Counted from the stretch's first letter, positions 35,073 to 44,945 are shown. The stretch is 64,000 nt of DNA from Pararhodobacter zhoushanensis (GCF_025949695.1 NZ_JAPDFL010000001.1:3785501-3849500), one strand, 5' to 3'. The notes: generated by a model not told the origin, from the sequence alone. A program made the numbers and translations.

Positions 35073-35712
35073 GCGCGGGCATATCCAACGCAGCGCCGAC
35101 GGTCGCCAGCACATCAGCGGCGACCGCGTCCAGCGGACGTGCGCCGTCGATCACGCGGAACCGGTCGGGGAATTCAGCAGCCAGCGCCAGAAACCCGGCG
35201 CGCATCTGGCGTTGCAGCGCGGGGCCGAAATCTTCAAACCGTTCCTCGGTGCCCTGACGCCCTTTGGCGCGGGCAAGGCCGACCTCGGGGTCCATGTCGA
35301 TCAGCACGGTCAGATCCGGTTCGCGCGCGATCATCAGGCGGTGCAACTGATCCACCAGCGCGCGCAGATCGCCGCGCGACAGACCCTGATACATCCGCGT
35401 GCTGTCGGCAAAACGGTCGCACAGCACGACTTGCCCGGCAGCCAGCGCAGGCTCGATGGTGCGCTCCAGATGGTCGCGGCGCGCAGCGGTGAAGAGCAGG
35501 ATCTCGGTTTCGGCGGACCAGCGGTCAGGATCGCCTTCCAACACCAGCCGGCGGATTTCCTCGGCCCCCGGCGAGCCGCCCGGCTCACGCGTCAGCACGA
35601 CATCCCGTCCCTGCGCGCGCAAGGCGTCGGCCAGCAGACGCGCCTGCGTCGACTTGCCCGAGCCGTCGATACCTTCGAACGTGACAAACACCCCGCGCTG
35701 CCCGGAGGTCAC
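35065..35712 (-). CDS. tmk: Thymidylate kinase
   Basis: A 215-residue dTMP kinase. P-loop FEGIDGSGKST, the DR(Y/H)-type REPGGSPGAEEIRRL and the LID-region DRFADSTRMYQGLSRG are present. GTG is the start codon and overlaps the stop of the carboxypeptidase gene by GTGA. It phosphorylates dTMP to dTDP and leads the replication gene group. Confidence 0.95.
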   Translation of the reverse strand: MTSGQRGVFVTFEGIDGSGKSTQARLLADALRAQGRDVVLTREPGGSPGAEEIRRLVLEGDPDRWSAETEILLFTAARRDHLERTIEPALAAGQVVLCDRFADSTRMYQGLSRGDLRALVDQLHRLMIAREPDLTVLIDMDPEVGLARAKGRQGTEERFEDFGPALQRQMRAGFLALAAEFPDRFRVIDGARPLDAVAADVLATVGAALDMPAHG

Positions 35713-36860
35713 GGCGTGACCAGACCCAGATTCTCGCCCAGAATCAAAGCGGCGGTGCGCATGCGGGGCATGAAGCCGCCCTCAGGCACCGCCTCTCCGG
35801 CGACAAGCGGCAGGGTGAAAGGGTTGGGCAGACCCGGCACCTCGACGATCAGCTGCGCGACTTCCTGACCCTGTGCGATGGGGGCTGCCAGCGGGCCCTC
35901 GTACTCGACCCGCGAGACTATATTGCCTTGCTGGATCGCCGGAACCAGCACGGCCAGATCGGCTGACGCGACCAGCGACACGGTGGACTGAGTGCCCATC
36001 CAGACATCCGCCTGTGCGACGGCCTGCCCCTCTTCAAGCACGTCACGCTCTACGAACTGGCGGAAGGCCCAGGTGATGATGCGCTCGGATTCCTCGGCCC
36101 GTTCGGCTGTGCTATTCAGGCCCGAGAAGACATAAACGATGCGACGGCTTCCCTGACGCGCCGACCCGGCAAGCGAATACCCGGCTTCTTCGGTATGGCC
36201 GGTCTTGAGCCCGTCGACGCCCGACCCCGAGCCCAACAGCGGCACACGATTGGGCTGGGTGATGCCGTTCCAGGTAAATTCGGTTTCGCCCAGATAATGA
36301 TAGAGATCGGCGTGTTCCTCGATCAGGTAGGTCGCCAGAACCCCCAGATCATGCAGGCTCATGCGGTGGCGCGGATCGGGCCAGCCCGAGGCATTGGCGA
36401 TCGTCGTCTGCGTCATGCCGATCTGCTCGGCGCGCAGCTGGGCCATTTGCGCAAAGGCGGCCTCGGTGCCCCCCAGACCTTCGGCGATGGCAACGGCCGC
36501 GTCATTGCCCGACACAACCGCCAGCCCGCGGATCAGATCTTCGCTTGTCGGGCGGTCGCGGGTTTCGAGGAACATCGACGAGCCGCCCATCTCATGCGCA
36601 TGCGTCGACACGTTCCAAGTCGTATCCAGCGACACGCGACCTTCGGACAGGGCGTCGTACAGCATGGCCAGAGTCATCAGCTTGGACATCGACGCGGGCG
36701 GCAGTGGGATATCGGCATTCTGCTGGGCCAGAACCTGCCCCGACCCGACGTCGTAAATATAAAAATTCGGCGCGCGGCCGCCATAGGGCGACTGGGCCAG
36801 GCTGGCTGTCGCGCTGGCGATAACGACAACGCAAGCGGTCAACAGGCGCATCAGCGGCAT
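35709..36860 (-). CDS. D-alanyl-D-alanine carboxypeptidase (PBP5-like)
   Basis: A 383-residue penicillin-binding protein. Signal peptide about 1-22 (ends SLAQ). Catalytic motifs: SMSK (SxxK) in PPASMSKLM near residue 58, SGN in VVSGNDAAVAIAE near 120 and KTG in VDGLKTGHTEEAGY near 220. A C-terminal beta domain and an amphipathic tail follow. AAGGAG lies before the ATG. It trims peptidoglycan pentapeptides in the periplasm. It leads the tmk-holB-tatD group. Confidence 0.93.
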   Translation of the reverse strand: MPLMRLLTACVVVIASATASLAQSPYGGRAPNFYIYDVGSGQVLAQQNADIPLPPASMSKLMTLAMLYDALSEGRVSLDTTWNVSTHAHEMGGSSMFLETRDRPTSEDLIRGLAVVSGNDAAVAIAEGLGGTEAAFAQMAQLRAEQIGMTQTTIANASGWPDPRHRMSLHDLGVLATYLIEEHADLYHYLGETEFTWNGITQPNRVPLLGSGSGVDGLKTGHTEEAGYSLAGSARQGSRRIVYVFSGLNSTAERAEESERIITWAFRQFVERDVLEEGQAVAQADVWMGTQSTVSLVASADLAVLVPAIQQGNIVSRVEYEGPLAAPIAQGQEVAQLIVEVPGLPNPFTLPLVAGEAVPEGGFMPRMRTAALILGENLGLVTP

Positions 36861-36957
36861 GGGTGTCTCCTTGAGGCAAGCACACGAGGGACCGGCCCGT
36901 CAGGGCCGGTCATCGCGCGCGAGTGTAGCGTTATTTGGGGGCGGGTTTCAAACCCGC

Positions 36958-38109
36958 TCAGCGCACAACCGCGTAAGCATCGGCGAATCCCAGCCCGCGA
37001 ACCCGTTGCAGCATCTGGCCGCGCTCGGTTGTGGTGCTGGCCGGGCCGACGACGACGCGCCAGAACTGGTTCTCGCCCACCTGACCGCGCCGGATATCCG
37101 CCGTCAGACCCGCTTGCTGCATCTGCGCGCGGGCGTTGATCGCGTTCTGTTCGACGCTGAAGATACCGATCTGCACGAAGGGCCGGTCGATGCGCGGTGC
37201 AGGCTGCACGGGGGCAGCGACCGGAGCCGTCGGGGCCTGCAGCGGCGCGGTCTCGGCAGTCTGCGTGCCGGTGACATCGGGCAAGGCGATCATCGTGGTG
37301 TCGGGTGCAGGCTCAGGCTCGCGGCGGCGGAACATGCCGAAGAGACCGCGACGCTCGGATGCAGGGGCGGCGGCTTGCGGAGCGGCGGCGGCGGCGGCGG
37401 TGCCTGCAGCGGGTGCCAGCGTGGATTGCGCAATGGCCACCGGCGCGGGATCAGGCGCGCGGCGACGGAACAGATCGCGCAGCCCCCGGCGCGGGGCTTC
37501 GTCGGCGTCGGTGATCGCCACCTGCCCCTGCGGTACGCCCGCCGGAACCGGCACCGCCGTGTCGGGCGCCTGCGCGGTGGTGACCGGGGCAAGGGCCAGC
37601 GTCTCGCCCGCTGCGGTGGCGGGTTCGGGGGCCGGGTCGATCTCCATCTCGACGCGCTGCAGCCGCAGGGCGGTCACTTCGATATCGGTGGGCGCACCGG
37701 CCAGAATGCCCAAGGCGTTCGCGGCTTCGGACGAGACCTGAAAGCGCGGACCGGGATTTTCCCGTTCGCGCCGGAACAGCGCGCCGATCACCGTGGCGCC
37801 GGTGGTGGCGTTTCGGATCAGCACGCGCTCGGGGTCATGGGCGGTCGGGTGGGCGACCCAGACGCCGCCCAGCGACGGACGTCCATCCCAAAGCCCGGCT
37901 TCATCGACCTGAAAGACCTCGGGCGCTTCGACGTCGCGCTCGATCACCCGCTCACTGTTTCCAGACGCCTGCGGCACGCCGCTGGTCATCGCGGCCCCGT
38001 CGGCGGCGCCTTGCGTCATCTGGCAGGCGCCCAGCGACAGAGCAGCCGCCAACGCCAAGACCGGCGTAGCGGCCAGTCGCGGAAATGCGGTGCTGACTGT
38101 TCGATCCAT
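36958..38109 (-). CDS. SPOR-domain lipoprotein with low-complexity linker
   Basis: A 383-residue protein. Lipobox LSLGAC ends the signal peptide (Cys about residue 29). An N-terminal domain (about 45-150) is followed by a long Pro/Ala-rich linker. Two basic repeats lie in the linker, RRGLRDLFRRRAPDPAP (about 206) and RRGLFGMFRRREPEPAP (about 252). The SPOR domain at the C-terminus (about 310-383) opens PFVQIGIFSVEQNAINARAQ. SPOR domains bind denuded glycan at the septum, so a cell-division or wall role is likely. Start at MDRTVSTAF is chosen for GAGGG and signal peptide; an upstream frame is open. Confidence 0.85.
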   Translation of the reverse strand: MDRTVSTAFPRLAATPVLALAAALSLGACQMTQGAADGAAMTSGVPQASGNSERVIERDVEAPEVFQVDEAGLWDGRPSLGGVWVAHPTAHDPERVLIRNATTGATVIGALFRRERENPGPRFQVSSEAANALGILAGAPTDIEVTALRLQRVEMEIDPAPEPATAAGETLALAPVTTAQAPDTAVPVPAGVPQGQVAITDADEAPRRGLRDLFRRRAPDPAPVAIAQSTLAPAAGTAAAAAAPQAAAPASERRGLFGMFRRREPEPAPDTTMIALPDVTGTQTAETAPLQAPTAPVAAPVQPAPRIDRPFVQIGIFSVEQNAINARAQMQQAGLTADIRRGQVGENQFWRVVVGPASTTTERGQMLQRVRGLGFADAYAVVR

Positions 38110-38512
38110 TCTGCCCTCATGCCCCTTATGCGCAGGATCCCGGCCGGATGGCCCTTGCCCGTGCTTGTCCTTGTCGCCCATCAAACAGGCGCGGATCTTT
38201 GAGCGTGAGGATAGCGCCAACGGCGGCACAAGAAAAGCCCGATGGCAGCGGCACTTGCTCTGCGCGACATCAACTTGCCGAAAACAAGGCAGATTGGGCC
38301 GAGCGGGCGGGCGTTTGGCCCCCGGACAAGCGCCCGAAGCGGGCGCTGGCCTCTGGGCGACCCGAGCGGCGGCTCGCGCGCGCGGGAGGGGGCGTTCCGC
38401 CCCCTCGGCCTGCGGCCTCACCCCCTGAGGATATTTGGGGCATAAAGTTGGGGCGGGCCTGGCGCGCAATGCGGACAATTTTACGAAAAGTTTTCGCACT
38501 GCATCGGAAAGA
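38110..38512. other. Intergenic stretch of about 400 bp with a repeat element
   Basis: No gene is evident. The stretch holds GC-rich hairpins, notably GAGGGGGCG-TTC-CGCCCCCTC near 38386-38406, followed by the repeat box GGATATTT at 38429-38436. It separates nadE from the SPOR gene on the minus strand. Open frames here have no family similarity. Confidence 0.55.
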
Positions 38513-40169
38513 TCAGGACGGATCGCGCCAGCGGTTTACCATCGGATACCGCCGGTCGAGCCAGAACGCACGGGTGGTCAGGCGGGTGCCGGGCGCCGAC
38601 TGGAAGCGTTTCCATTCCGAGATCATCAGCAGGTGTTCGACCTTCTTGATCGTCTCGCGCTCGAACCCTTCGGCAACCAGATCGGCCACCGAGCATTCGC
38701 GCTCGACCAGCCCTTCGAGGATCGCGTCCAGCACCGGATAGGGCGGCAGGCTGTCTTCGTCCTTCTGGTCCTCGCGCAGCTCGGCCGAGGGCGGCTTGTC
38801 AATCACCCGTGGCGGGATGACGGTGCCTGCAGGGGCCAGCATCCACGGGCGGTGATTGGCATTGCGCCAGCGGCAGGTGTCGAACACGCGGGTCTTGTAG
38901 AGATCCTTGATCGGGTTGTAGCCGCCGTTCATGTCGCCATAGATCGTGGCATAGCCGACGGCCATTTCAGACTTGTTGCCGGTGGTCAGAAGCATCGCTC
39001 CGGTCTTGTTCGAGATCGCCATCAACAACAGGCCGCGCAGGCGGGACTGGATGTTTTCCTCGGTGACATCGGGCGCGAGGCCGGCGAACAGCGGTGCCAA
39101 GGCCTCGGTCACCGCAGCGCGGGCGCTGGAAATCGGCACGGTATCCAGTTTCGTGCCCAGCGCGTTGGCCACCGCTGCGGCGTCCTCCAGCGAATGGGCC
39201 GAGGTGTATTCCGACGGCAGCATCAGGCAATGCACGTTCTGCGGCCCCAGCGCATCGGCGGCAATCGTCGCCACGACTGCCGAATCGATGCCGCCCGAGA
39301 GGCCCAGCACCACGCGTGTGAAGCCCGACTTGTGCAGATAATCGCGCGTGCCGGTGACCATCGCGTGATAGTCACGCTCCCAGTCATCGGCGAGGGGGTT
39401 TTCTCGCCGTCTTCGGCGCGCCAGCCGTCGGCGGTCTCGACGAAATCGACATGGGTGACGGTCTCGAGGAAACCGGGCATGAGATGGGTCAGCTGCCCGC
39501 CCGGGTTCAGGACGAACGAGGTGCCGTCGAACACCTGATCATCCTGCCCGCCGACCATGTTCAGATAGACCATCGGCAACCCGGTCTCGACCACCCGGCT
39601 GACCATCAGCCCCAGCCGCGTGTCATGGCGCGCGCGCGAATAGGGCGAGCCATTGGGCACCAGCAGGATCTGCGCGCCGCTCTCGGCCTGCGCCTCGGCG
39701 ACATCCTCGTGCCAGGCGTCCTCGCAGATCGGCGTGCCGATGCGCAGCGGGCCGACGCGGTAGGGGCCGGAGATATCGGCGGGGGTGAACAGACGCTTTT
39801 CGTCAAAGACCATCTCATTAGGCAGATGGTGCTTTTTCACCACCGAAGCGATGCGCCCCCCTCGAGGATGTAATAGACGTTATAAAGCCGCCCGCCCTCC
39901 AGGAGCGGCCCGCCAATCCCGATCACCGGGCCATCGGCACACGCCTCCGCCAGCGCCTCAACCGCCGCCATCGCCGCGCGGGCAAAGGCGGGCTTCATCA
40001 CCAGATCCTGCGTCTGGTAGCCGGTGATGAACATCTCGGTGAAGGCGACCATATCGGCCCCGGCCGCCTTGGCCTCGCCCCACACCCGGCGCGCGGTCTG
40101 GGCATTGGCGTCAAGCGCGCCCACTGTGGGGTTCATCTGGGCCAGGGTCAGGCGAAAACGCTGGGTCAT
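38513..40169 (-). pseudogene. nadE: Glutamine-dependent NAD+ synthetase, with two frameshifts
   Basis: The reconstructed enzyme would be about 552 residues. Part 1 (from 40169) is the N-terminal nitrilase-type glutaminase: [20 protein letters not shown] and [14 protein letters not shown]. Part 2 has the catalytic Lys/Cys region KKHHLPNEMVFDEKRLF and PICEDAWHED. Part 3 is the synthetase domain with GLSGGIDSAVVATIAADALG (PP-loop) and GNKSEMAVGYATIYGD. Frame breaks lie near 39851-39858 (six G, seven needed) and 39395-39400 (five C, six needed). It makes NAD+ from deamido-NAD+. No other nadE is in the window. The gene is essential in most bacteria, so assembly error is likely. Confidence 0.9.
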
Positions 40170-40242
40170 CGGTCGTCCGTTCTGAAGGTCAGAGGATACA
40201 TATCAGCTTGCCGGCTGAGGAAAAGCGCCAAGGCCGGCGCAT

Positions 40243-40332
40243 CATCTGTCCCCAAATATCCACGGGGGTTCCCCAAGGGGGGAGCGTGCTCCCCCCTTGG
40301 GCGAGGGGGTCCGGGGGGCGAGCAGCCCCCCG
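40243..40332. repeat. Compound intergenic repeat (CATCTGTC/AAATATCC plus GT-loop hairpin)
   Basis: CATCTGTC (40243-40250), AAATATCC (40254-40261), then the perfect 13-bp hairpin CCAAGGGGGGAGC-GT-GCTCCCCCCTTGG (40273-40300) and a second GGGGGGC/GCCCCCC stem (40313-40332). Same family as the elements at 31231 and 48476. The hairpin likely also ends transcription of the cupin gene. Confidence 0.7.
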
Positions 40333-40342
40333 GCCTGCGTCG

Positions 40343-40687
40343 TCACTCTTTGATCACGTAGTTCTTCAACGTCGCCTGCACCACTTCCCACACCCCGGTG
40401 AACCCGGGCCGCAGAATGATGCTGTCACCGGCGCGCAGCTCGTGGCGGGTGCCTTCGGCGTCGGTCAGCACGGAATGACCGGCCAGAATGTGACAGTATT
40501 CCCACTCGTCATAGCTCACGCGCCACGCGCCGGGGGTGGATTGCCACAAGCCGGCATAAAGACCGTCGCGATCCTCGATGTCCCAGCTGGTGTGGATCGG
40601 GTTGCCCGAGACCAGTTTCTCGGGCGCCGGGCGGCTTTCGCTCGCCGTGGTCCCGTTGCGGGTCATGCGCAGGAAGGTGTCGGTCAT
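40343..40687 (-). CDS. Cupin-domain protein (EutQ/DUF861-like)
   Basis: A 114-residue single-domain cupin. Core: [68 protein letters not shown], typical of the DUF861 group, which contains ureidoglycine aminohydrolase-like and EutQ-like proteins. The start MTDTFLRM at 40687 is chosen for the family length. It is divergent from the enoyl-CoA hydratase gene. Function unknown. Confidence 0.8.
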   Translation of the reverse strand: MTDTFLRMTRNGTTASESRPAPEKLVSGNPIHTSWDIEDRDGLYAGLWQSTPGAWRVSYDEWEYCHILAGHSVLTDAEGTRHELRAGDSIILRPGFTGVWEVVQATLKNYVIKE

Positions 40688-40840
40688 GCAAGGCTCCGAA
40701 GTTTCTTGCAAAATGCCGCAGCCGGCCGGCAATCACAAGAGCAGGCCGGACGAAAACCCGCACCACGGCGGAACGCAACGTCGCCGCTGGACAAGCCCGG
40801 CGCGTGCCCCCTACCCTTTCGGGCAACGCGGAGGACCATC

Positions 40841-41641
40841 ATGAAACGTCTCGACGACCTCGATCTCACCTTCACCACGCTCGAGGTCGATGCCGAGGGC
40901 ATCGCCACCCTCACCCTGAACCGGCCCGACAAGCGCAATGCGCTGAATGCAGCGACGGTGGATGAGCTGATCGACATTTTCACCGTCGTCCCACGCGCCG
41001 GCGTGCGGGCGGTGGTGCTCAGGGCCGCAGGCACGCATTTCTGCGCCGGGCTCGATCTGGTCGAGCACCATCAAGAAGACCGCAGGCCCGAAGACTTCAT
41101 GCATGTCTGCCTGCGCTGGCACGAGGCGTTCAACAAGATGGAATACGGCGGCGTGCCGGTCATTGCCGCGCTCAAGGGCGCTGTCGTTGGCGGCGGGCTC
41201 GAGCTGGCCTCGTCGGCGCATATCCGGGTGGCGGATGCGACCACCTATTTCGCCCTGCCCGAGGGGCAGCGCGGCCTGTTCACCGGCGGCGGCGCGACGA
41301 TCCGCGTCGCCGATCTGGTCGGCAAGGCGCGGATGATCGACATGATGCTGACCGGCCGGGTCTATCAGGGCGAGGAAGCTGTCGCGCTTGGCCTCGCGCA
41401 ATATCTGGTCGAGGACAGCGAGGCCAAGGCCTATGAGCTGGCCCGCGCCGCCATCTCCAACCCGCCCCTGTCGAATTTCGCCATCTGCTCGGCGATCAGT
41501 CATCTGCAGAACATGTCGGCGATGGATGCAGCCTATATGGAGTCCGTGGTCGCGGGCATCGTCAACACCCAGCCGGCCAGCCGGGGGCGATTGGCAGCCT
41601 TTGCCGACAAATCGGCCGCGCGGGTGCGCCCGAACGAGTAA
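40841..41641 (+). CDS. Crotonase/enoyl-CoA hydratase family protein
   Basis: A 266-residue crotonase. Opening [17 protein letters not shown], oxyanion [14 protein letters not shown], second loop [40 protein letters not shown] and C-terminal [25 protein letters not shown] lies before the ATG 40841. This subgroup is often annotated as a general enoyl-CoA hydratase; substrate unknown. It stands alone before the dctB gene, with the repeat region 41642-41745 between them. Confidence 0.87.
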   Translation: MKRLDDLDLTFTTLEVDAEGIATLTLNRPDKRNALNAATVDELIDIFTVVPRAGVRAVVLRAAGTHFCAGLDLVEHHQEDRRPEDFMHVCLRWHEAFNKMEYGGVPVIAALKGAVVGGGLELASSAHIRVADATTYFALPEGQRGLFTGGGATIRVADLVGKARMIDMMLTGRVYQGEEAVALGLAQYLVEDSEAKAYELARAAISNPPLSNFAICSAISHLQNMSAMDAAYMESVVAGIVNTQPASRGRLAAFADKSAARVRPNE

Positions 41642-41677
41642 GCGCACCACCCCGGCGGGGCACGGGCTGCGCCGTCG

Positions 41678-41731
41678 GATCTTGCGTATTCAGGGCAAGA
41701 TGAAGGGGCTTTGGGCGCGCGGATCTTGCGT
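41678..41731 (+). repeat. TTGCGTATT...GGCAAG.TGAAG element
   Basis: TTGCGTATT-CAG-GGCAAG-A-TGAAG (41682-41705) has the same spacing as TTGCGTATT-TGC-GGCAAG-C-TGAAG at 51963-51986. Here GGATCTTGCGT is also repeated directly at 41678-41688 and 41721-41731. It lies upstream of dctB. Confidence 0.55.
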
Positions 41732-41745
41732 GTTAAGAGGGTCGC

Positions 41746-43599
41746 ATGACCCAAGCGCCCGCCCCCAGCCTCATGCGCCCCGCGCCCAGCCGCACAGGCA
41801 TCTGGGCCGTTCTGGGGGTGCTGGCGGCGATGCTGGTGCTGGGCTTGGGCTCGCTGGCCTATCAGCGCCTGCACCGCGCGGCGCTGGCCGAACTGACCGA
41901 GCGCGGGACAAGCACGCTCAATCTGGCGGTGGCGGCGCTGAACGGGCAGTTGCGGCGGTTTGACCGGCTGCCGGGGCTTCTGGCGCAGAACCCCATTTTC
42001 CACGACTTGCTGCGCGCGCCGGTCAATGCCGGCCGCGTACAGGCGGCGAACCTGTATCTGCGCGATACTGCACGGCTGCTGCAGGCCACCGACATTTATG
42101 TGATGGACCTCGACGGCGACACGCTGGCTGCCTCGAATTTCGACCAGCCACTCAGCTTCATCGGCCACAACTTCGCCTATCGCCCCTATTTCACCGAAGC
42201 CCTGAGCCAGGGCGACGGGCGGTTCTATGCGCTGGGGACGACCTCGCTGGTGCGCGGCTATTACTATGGCGCGCCGGTGTATGTGGATGACGAGATCGCC
42301 GGCGTTCTCGTCATCAAGCTGGATCTGGACGCGATCGAGCAGGGCTGGCGCGGCTCGGGCACCGAGGTGATCGTCACCGATCCCGAAGACATCGTCTTCA
42401 TGTCGACCGAGCCCGACTGGACCTTCGGCGCGACGCGCCCGCTGACGCCCGAGCGTCTGGAGCGTACCCGCAGCACCCGACGCTACGCTGACCGCGTGCT
42501 GAGCGAGTTGCCTTTGACGCGGCTGTCGGGCCCCGATGGCGGTGCGCTCTGGCGGATCACCCAGCCCGGCGGCAGCGCCGAATACCGCATCCTGTCCGAA
42601 CGCATGCCCGAGGCCGACTGGACCGTGCAGGTGCTGATCAACACCCTGCCCGCGCGCCAGCAAGCCCTGACGCGGCTGGCGCTGGCCGGGTTGCTCGCCG
42701 GGCTGGCCGTACTGGCTGCGGTCATCGTGTTGCAACGCCGCGCGCGGCTGCGCGAGCGGATGGCGCTGCAGGCCGAAGCGCGCGCGCAGCTGGAGCGCAG
42801 GGTCGAGGAGCGCACGCGCGAGCTAGCCTCGGTCAACCGCCAACTGGCCGGCGAGGTGGCCGAACGCACCGCGACCGAGGCGCAGCTGCGCGCCACGCAG
42901 GCTGATCTGGTGCAGGCGGGAAAGCTGGCAGCGCTGGGGCAGATGTCGGCCGCCCTGAGCCACGAGTTCAACCAGCCGCTGGGCGCGGCGCGCAACTTTG
43001 CCGAGAACGCGCAGCTGTTGATCGAGCGGGGTCGGATCGAGGATGCCAAGAGCAATATCGAGCGGATTCTGGCGCTGATCGGGCGCATGGGCGATCTGTC
43101 CAAGCATCTGCGCAACTTTGCCCGCAAACCGAATGCGCAGCTTTCGGATGTCTCGCTGCCCGAGGCCGTGGCAGCGGTACAGGAGATCATCGGCTGGCGG
43201 CTGCGCGCGCAACGCATTGATCTGCAACTGGATCTGCCTCCGCTTTCGGTACGGGCGGGGCCGGTTCGCTTGCAGCAGGTCTTGGTGAACATCCTCTCCA
43301 ACGCCATCGACGCGGTTGAGTCCACCGATCAGCGCCGCATCACCCTGCGCGCCCGCGCCCAAGGCGGCACCGCCGTGATGACCATCGCCGACAGCGGACC
43401 GGGCGTCGCGCCGCAGCTGGTCGAGCGGATCTTTGATCCGTTCTTCTCGACCAAGGGGGTGGGCAAAGGTCTGGGTCTGGGCTTGTCGATTTCCTATAAC
43501 ATCGTGCATGACTTCGGCGGCACCCTCTCGGTGCGCAACCGCCCCGAGGGCGGCGCCGAATTCACCCTGACGCTGCCGCTGGCGCACGAGGCCCCATGA
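41746..43599 (+). CDS. dctB: C4-dicarboxylate-type sensor histidine kinase (DctB-like)
   Basis: A 617-residue membrane kinase. TM1 about 17-38, periplasmic dCache/PDC sensor about 40-295 (YVMDLDGDTLAASNF, RPYFTEALSQGDGRF, YYYGAPVYVDDEIAGVLVIKLDL), TM2 about 300-325, a coiled-coil linker, HisKA with SHEFNQPLGAARNFAENAQ (His about 406) and an HATPase with NILSNAIDA, DSGPGV and GKGLGLGLSIS. The layout is that of DctB. It overlaps dctD by ATGA. A TAXI-TRAP transporter follows dctD, so it probably senses that substrate rather than necessarily succinate. Confidence 0.9.
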   Translation: MTQAPAPSLMRPAPSRTGIWAVLGVLAAMLVLGLGSLAYQRLHRAALAELTERGTSTLNLAVAALNGQLRRFDRLPGLLAQNPIFHDLLRAPVNAGRVQAANLYLRDTARLLQATDIYVMDLDGDTLAASNFDQPLSFIGHNFAYRPYFTEALSQGDGRFYALGTTSLVRGYYYGAPVYVDDEIAGVLVIKLDLDAIEQGWRGSGTEVIVTDPEDIVFMSTEPDWTFGATRPLTPERLERTRSTRRYADRVLSELPLTRLSGPDGGALWRITQPGGSAEYRILSERMPEADWTVQVLINTLPARQQALTRLALAGLLAGLAVLAAVIVLQRRARLRERMALQAEARAQLERRVEERTRELASVNRQLAGEVAERTATEAQLRATQADLVQAGKLAALGQMSAALSHEFNQPLGAARNFAENAQLLIERGRIEDAKSNIERILALIGRMGDLSKHLRNFARKPNAQLSDVSLPEAVAAVQEIIGWRLRAQRIDLQLDLPPLSVRAGPVRLQQVLVNILSNAIDAVESTDQRRITLRARAQGGTAVMTIADSGPGVAPQLVERIFDPFFSTKGVGKGLGLGLSISYNIVHDFGGTLSVRNRPEGGAEFTLTLPLAHEAP

Positions 43600-44945
43600 C
43601 GCGCGGACGTATCCTGCTGGTCGATGACGACCCCGACCTGCGCCTGTCCACGGCGCAGAGCCTTGATCTGGCCGGGTTCGACGTCACCGATACCGACCAG
43701 CCCGAAGACGTGCCCGCGCTGATCGGTTTCGGCTTCAACGGCATCGTGGTGACCGACATCCGCATGCCGAAACTCGACGGCATCAGCCTGATGAACCAGA
43801 TCCACGCCATCGACCGCGAGGTGCCGGTGATCCTGATCACCGGGCATTCCGACGTGCAACTGGCCGTGCGGGCGATGCGCGAAGGGGCGCATGACTTCAT
43901 CGAGAAGCCATTCTCCGGCTCGCAACTGGCCGAAACCTGCGCGCGGGCGCTGGATTACCGGCGGTTGGTGCTGGAGAACCGCGTTCTGCGTGCGGCGGCG
44001 GGACAGAAGGACGATCTGGAGCAGCGGCTGGTCGGGCGCTCGAACGTGATGATCGACCTGCGCCGCCGGATGCGCACCATCGGCCCGGCGGAAACCGATG
44101 TGCTGATCACCGGCGAGACCGGCACCGGCAAGGAGATTGTCGCGCGCGCCTTGCACGATCTGTCGGCGCGGGCGGCCAAACCGTTCATCGCCATCGACTG
44201 CGCCGCCCTGCCCGAAGCGCAGATCGAAAGCGAGCTGTTCGGCCATGAGCCGGGCGCGTTTCCCGGCGCGATGCGGGCGCGGTATGGTCGGTTCGAGCAT
44301 GCGCGCGGCGGCACGGTGCTGCTGGATGACATCGGCTCGATGCCACTGGCGGTGCAGGGAAAACTGTTGCGCGTCATTCAGGAGCGCACGATTCAGCCCT
44401 TGGGATCGAACGAGGTACGTCCGGTCGATATCCGCTTCATCGCCACCTCGCGCAGTCCGCTGGAGGCCGAGGTCGAGGCCGGGCATTTCCGCGCCGACCT
44501 GTTCTACCGCCTTGCCGTGGTCAGCCTGACCGTGCCGCCCCTGACCGCCCGGCGCGAGGATATTCCCCTGCTCTTCGCCCGTCTGCTGGCCGAGGCCGCA
44601 GGCCGTCACCGGGTCGAACCAACCATGCCCGCCCCGGCTCTGGTCGAGGCGCTGCTGGGCCGCGACTGGCCCGGCAATGTGCGTGAGCTGCGCAATGCCG
44701 CCGAACGCAGCGCGCTGGGACTGGGGATCGAAGCGCCGTCCGAGCAGCCGGACTCCGGCCCCGCGCCGGGCAGCCGGCTGTCCGACCGGGTCGCCGCTTT
44801 CGAGCGGGACGAGATCGTGCGGGCGCTGATTGCCTCGGGCGGGACGCTCAAGCAGGTGTATGAATCGCTCGGGCTGTCGCGCAAGACGCTCTATGAGAAG
44901 ATGCAGAAGCTGGGCATCGACAAGAGCCATTACACCGACGGTTGA
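43596..44945 (+). CDS. dctD: DctD-like AAA+ response regulator with non-canonical GAFPGA
   Basis: A 449-residue regulator: receiver (1-120, Asp about 54 in VVTDIRMPKLDG), AAA+ domain (about 140-375, Walker A GETGTGKE, Walker B GGTVLLDDIGSM) and Fis-type HTH (LKQVYESLGLSRKTLYEKMQKLGI). The sigma-54-contact loop, normally GAFTGA, reads GAFPGA (about 220-225). Rhodobacter capsulatus NtrC also lacks a normal loop and works with sigma-70, so this protein may not use sigma-54. No convincing -24/-12 promoter was seen before the downstream TAXI gene. It is coupled to dctB. Confidence 0.9.
   Translation: MTRGRILLVDDDPDLRLSTAQSLDLAGFDVTDTDQPEDVPALIGFGFNGIVVTDIRMPKLDGISLMNQIHAIDREVPVILITGHSDVQLAVRAMREGAHDFIEKPFSGSQLAETCARALDYRRLVLENRVLRAAAGQKDDLEQRLVGRSNVMIDLRRRMRTIGPAETDVLITGETGTGKEIVARALHDLSARAAKPFIAIDCAALPEAQIESELFGHEPGAFPGAMRARYGRFEHARGGTVLLDDIGSMPLAVQGKLLRVIQERTIQPLGSNEVRPVDIRFIATSRSPLEAEVEAGHFRADLFYRLAVVSLTVPPLTARREDIPLLFARLLAEAAGRHRVEPTMPAPALVEALLGRDWPGNVRELRNAAERSALGLGIEAPSEQPDSGPAPGSRLSDRVAAFERDEIVRALIASGGTLKQVYESLGLSRKTLYEKMQKLGIDKSHYTDG

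Noticed and set aside
38148..38741. Plus-strand frame across the gap before nadE
   Set aside because: Arg-rich, partly antisense to nadE, and covers hairpins and the GGATATTT repeat.
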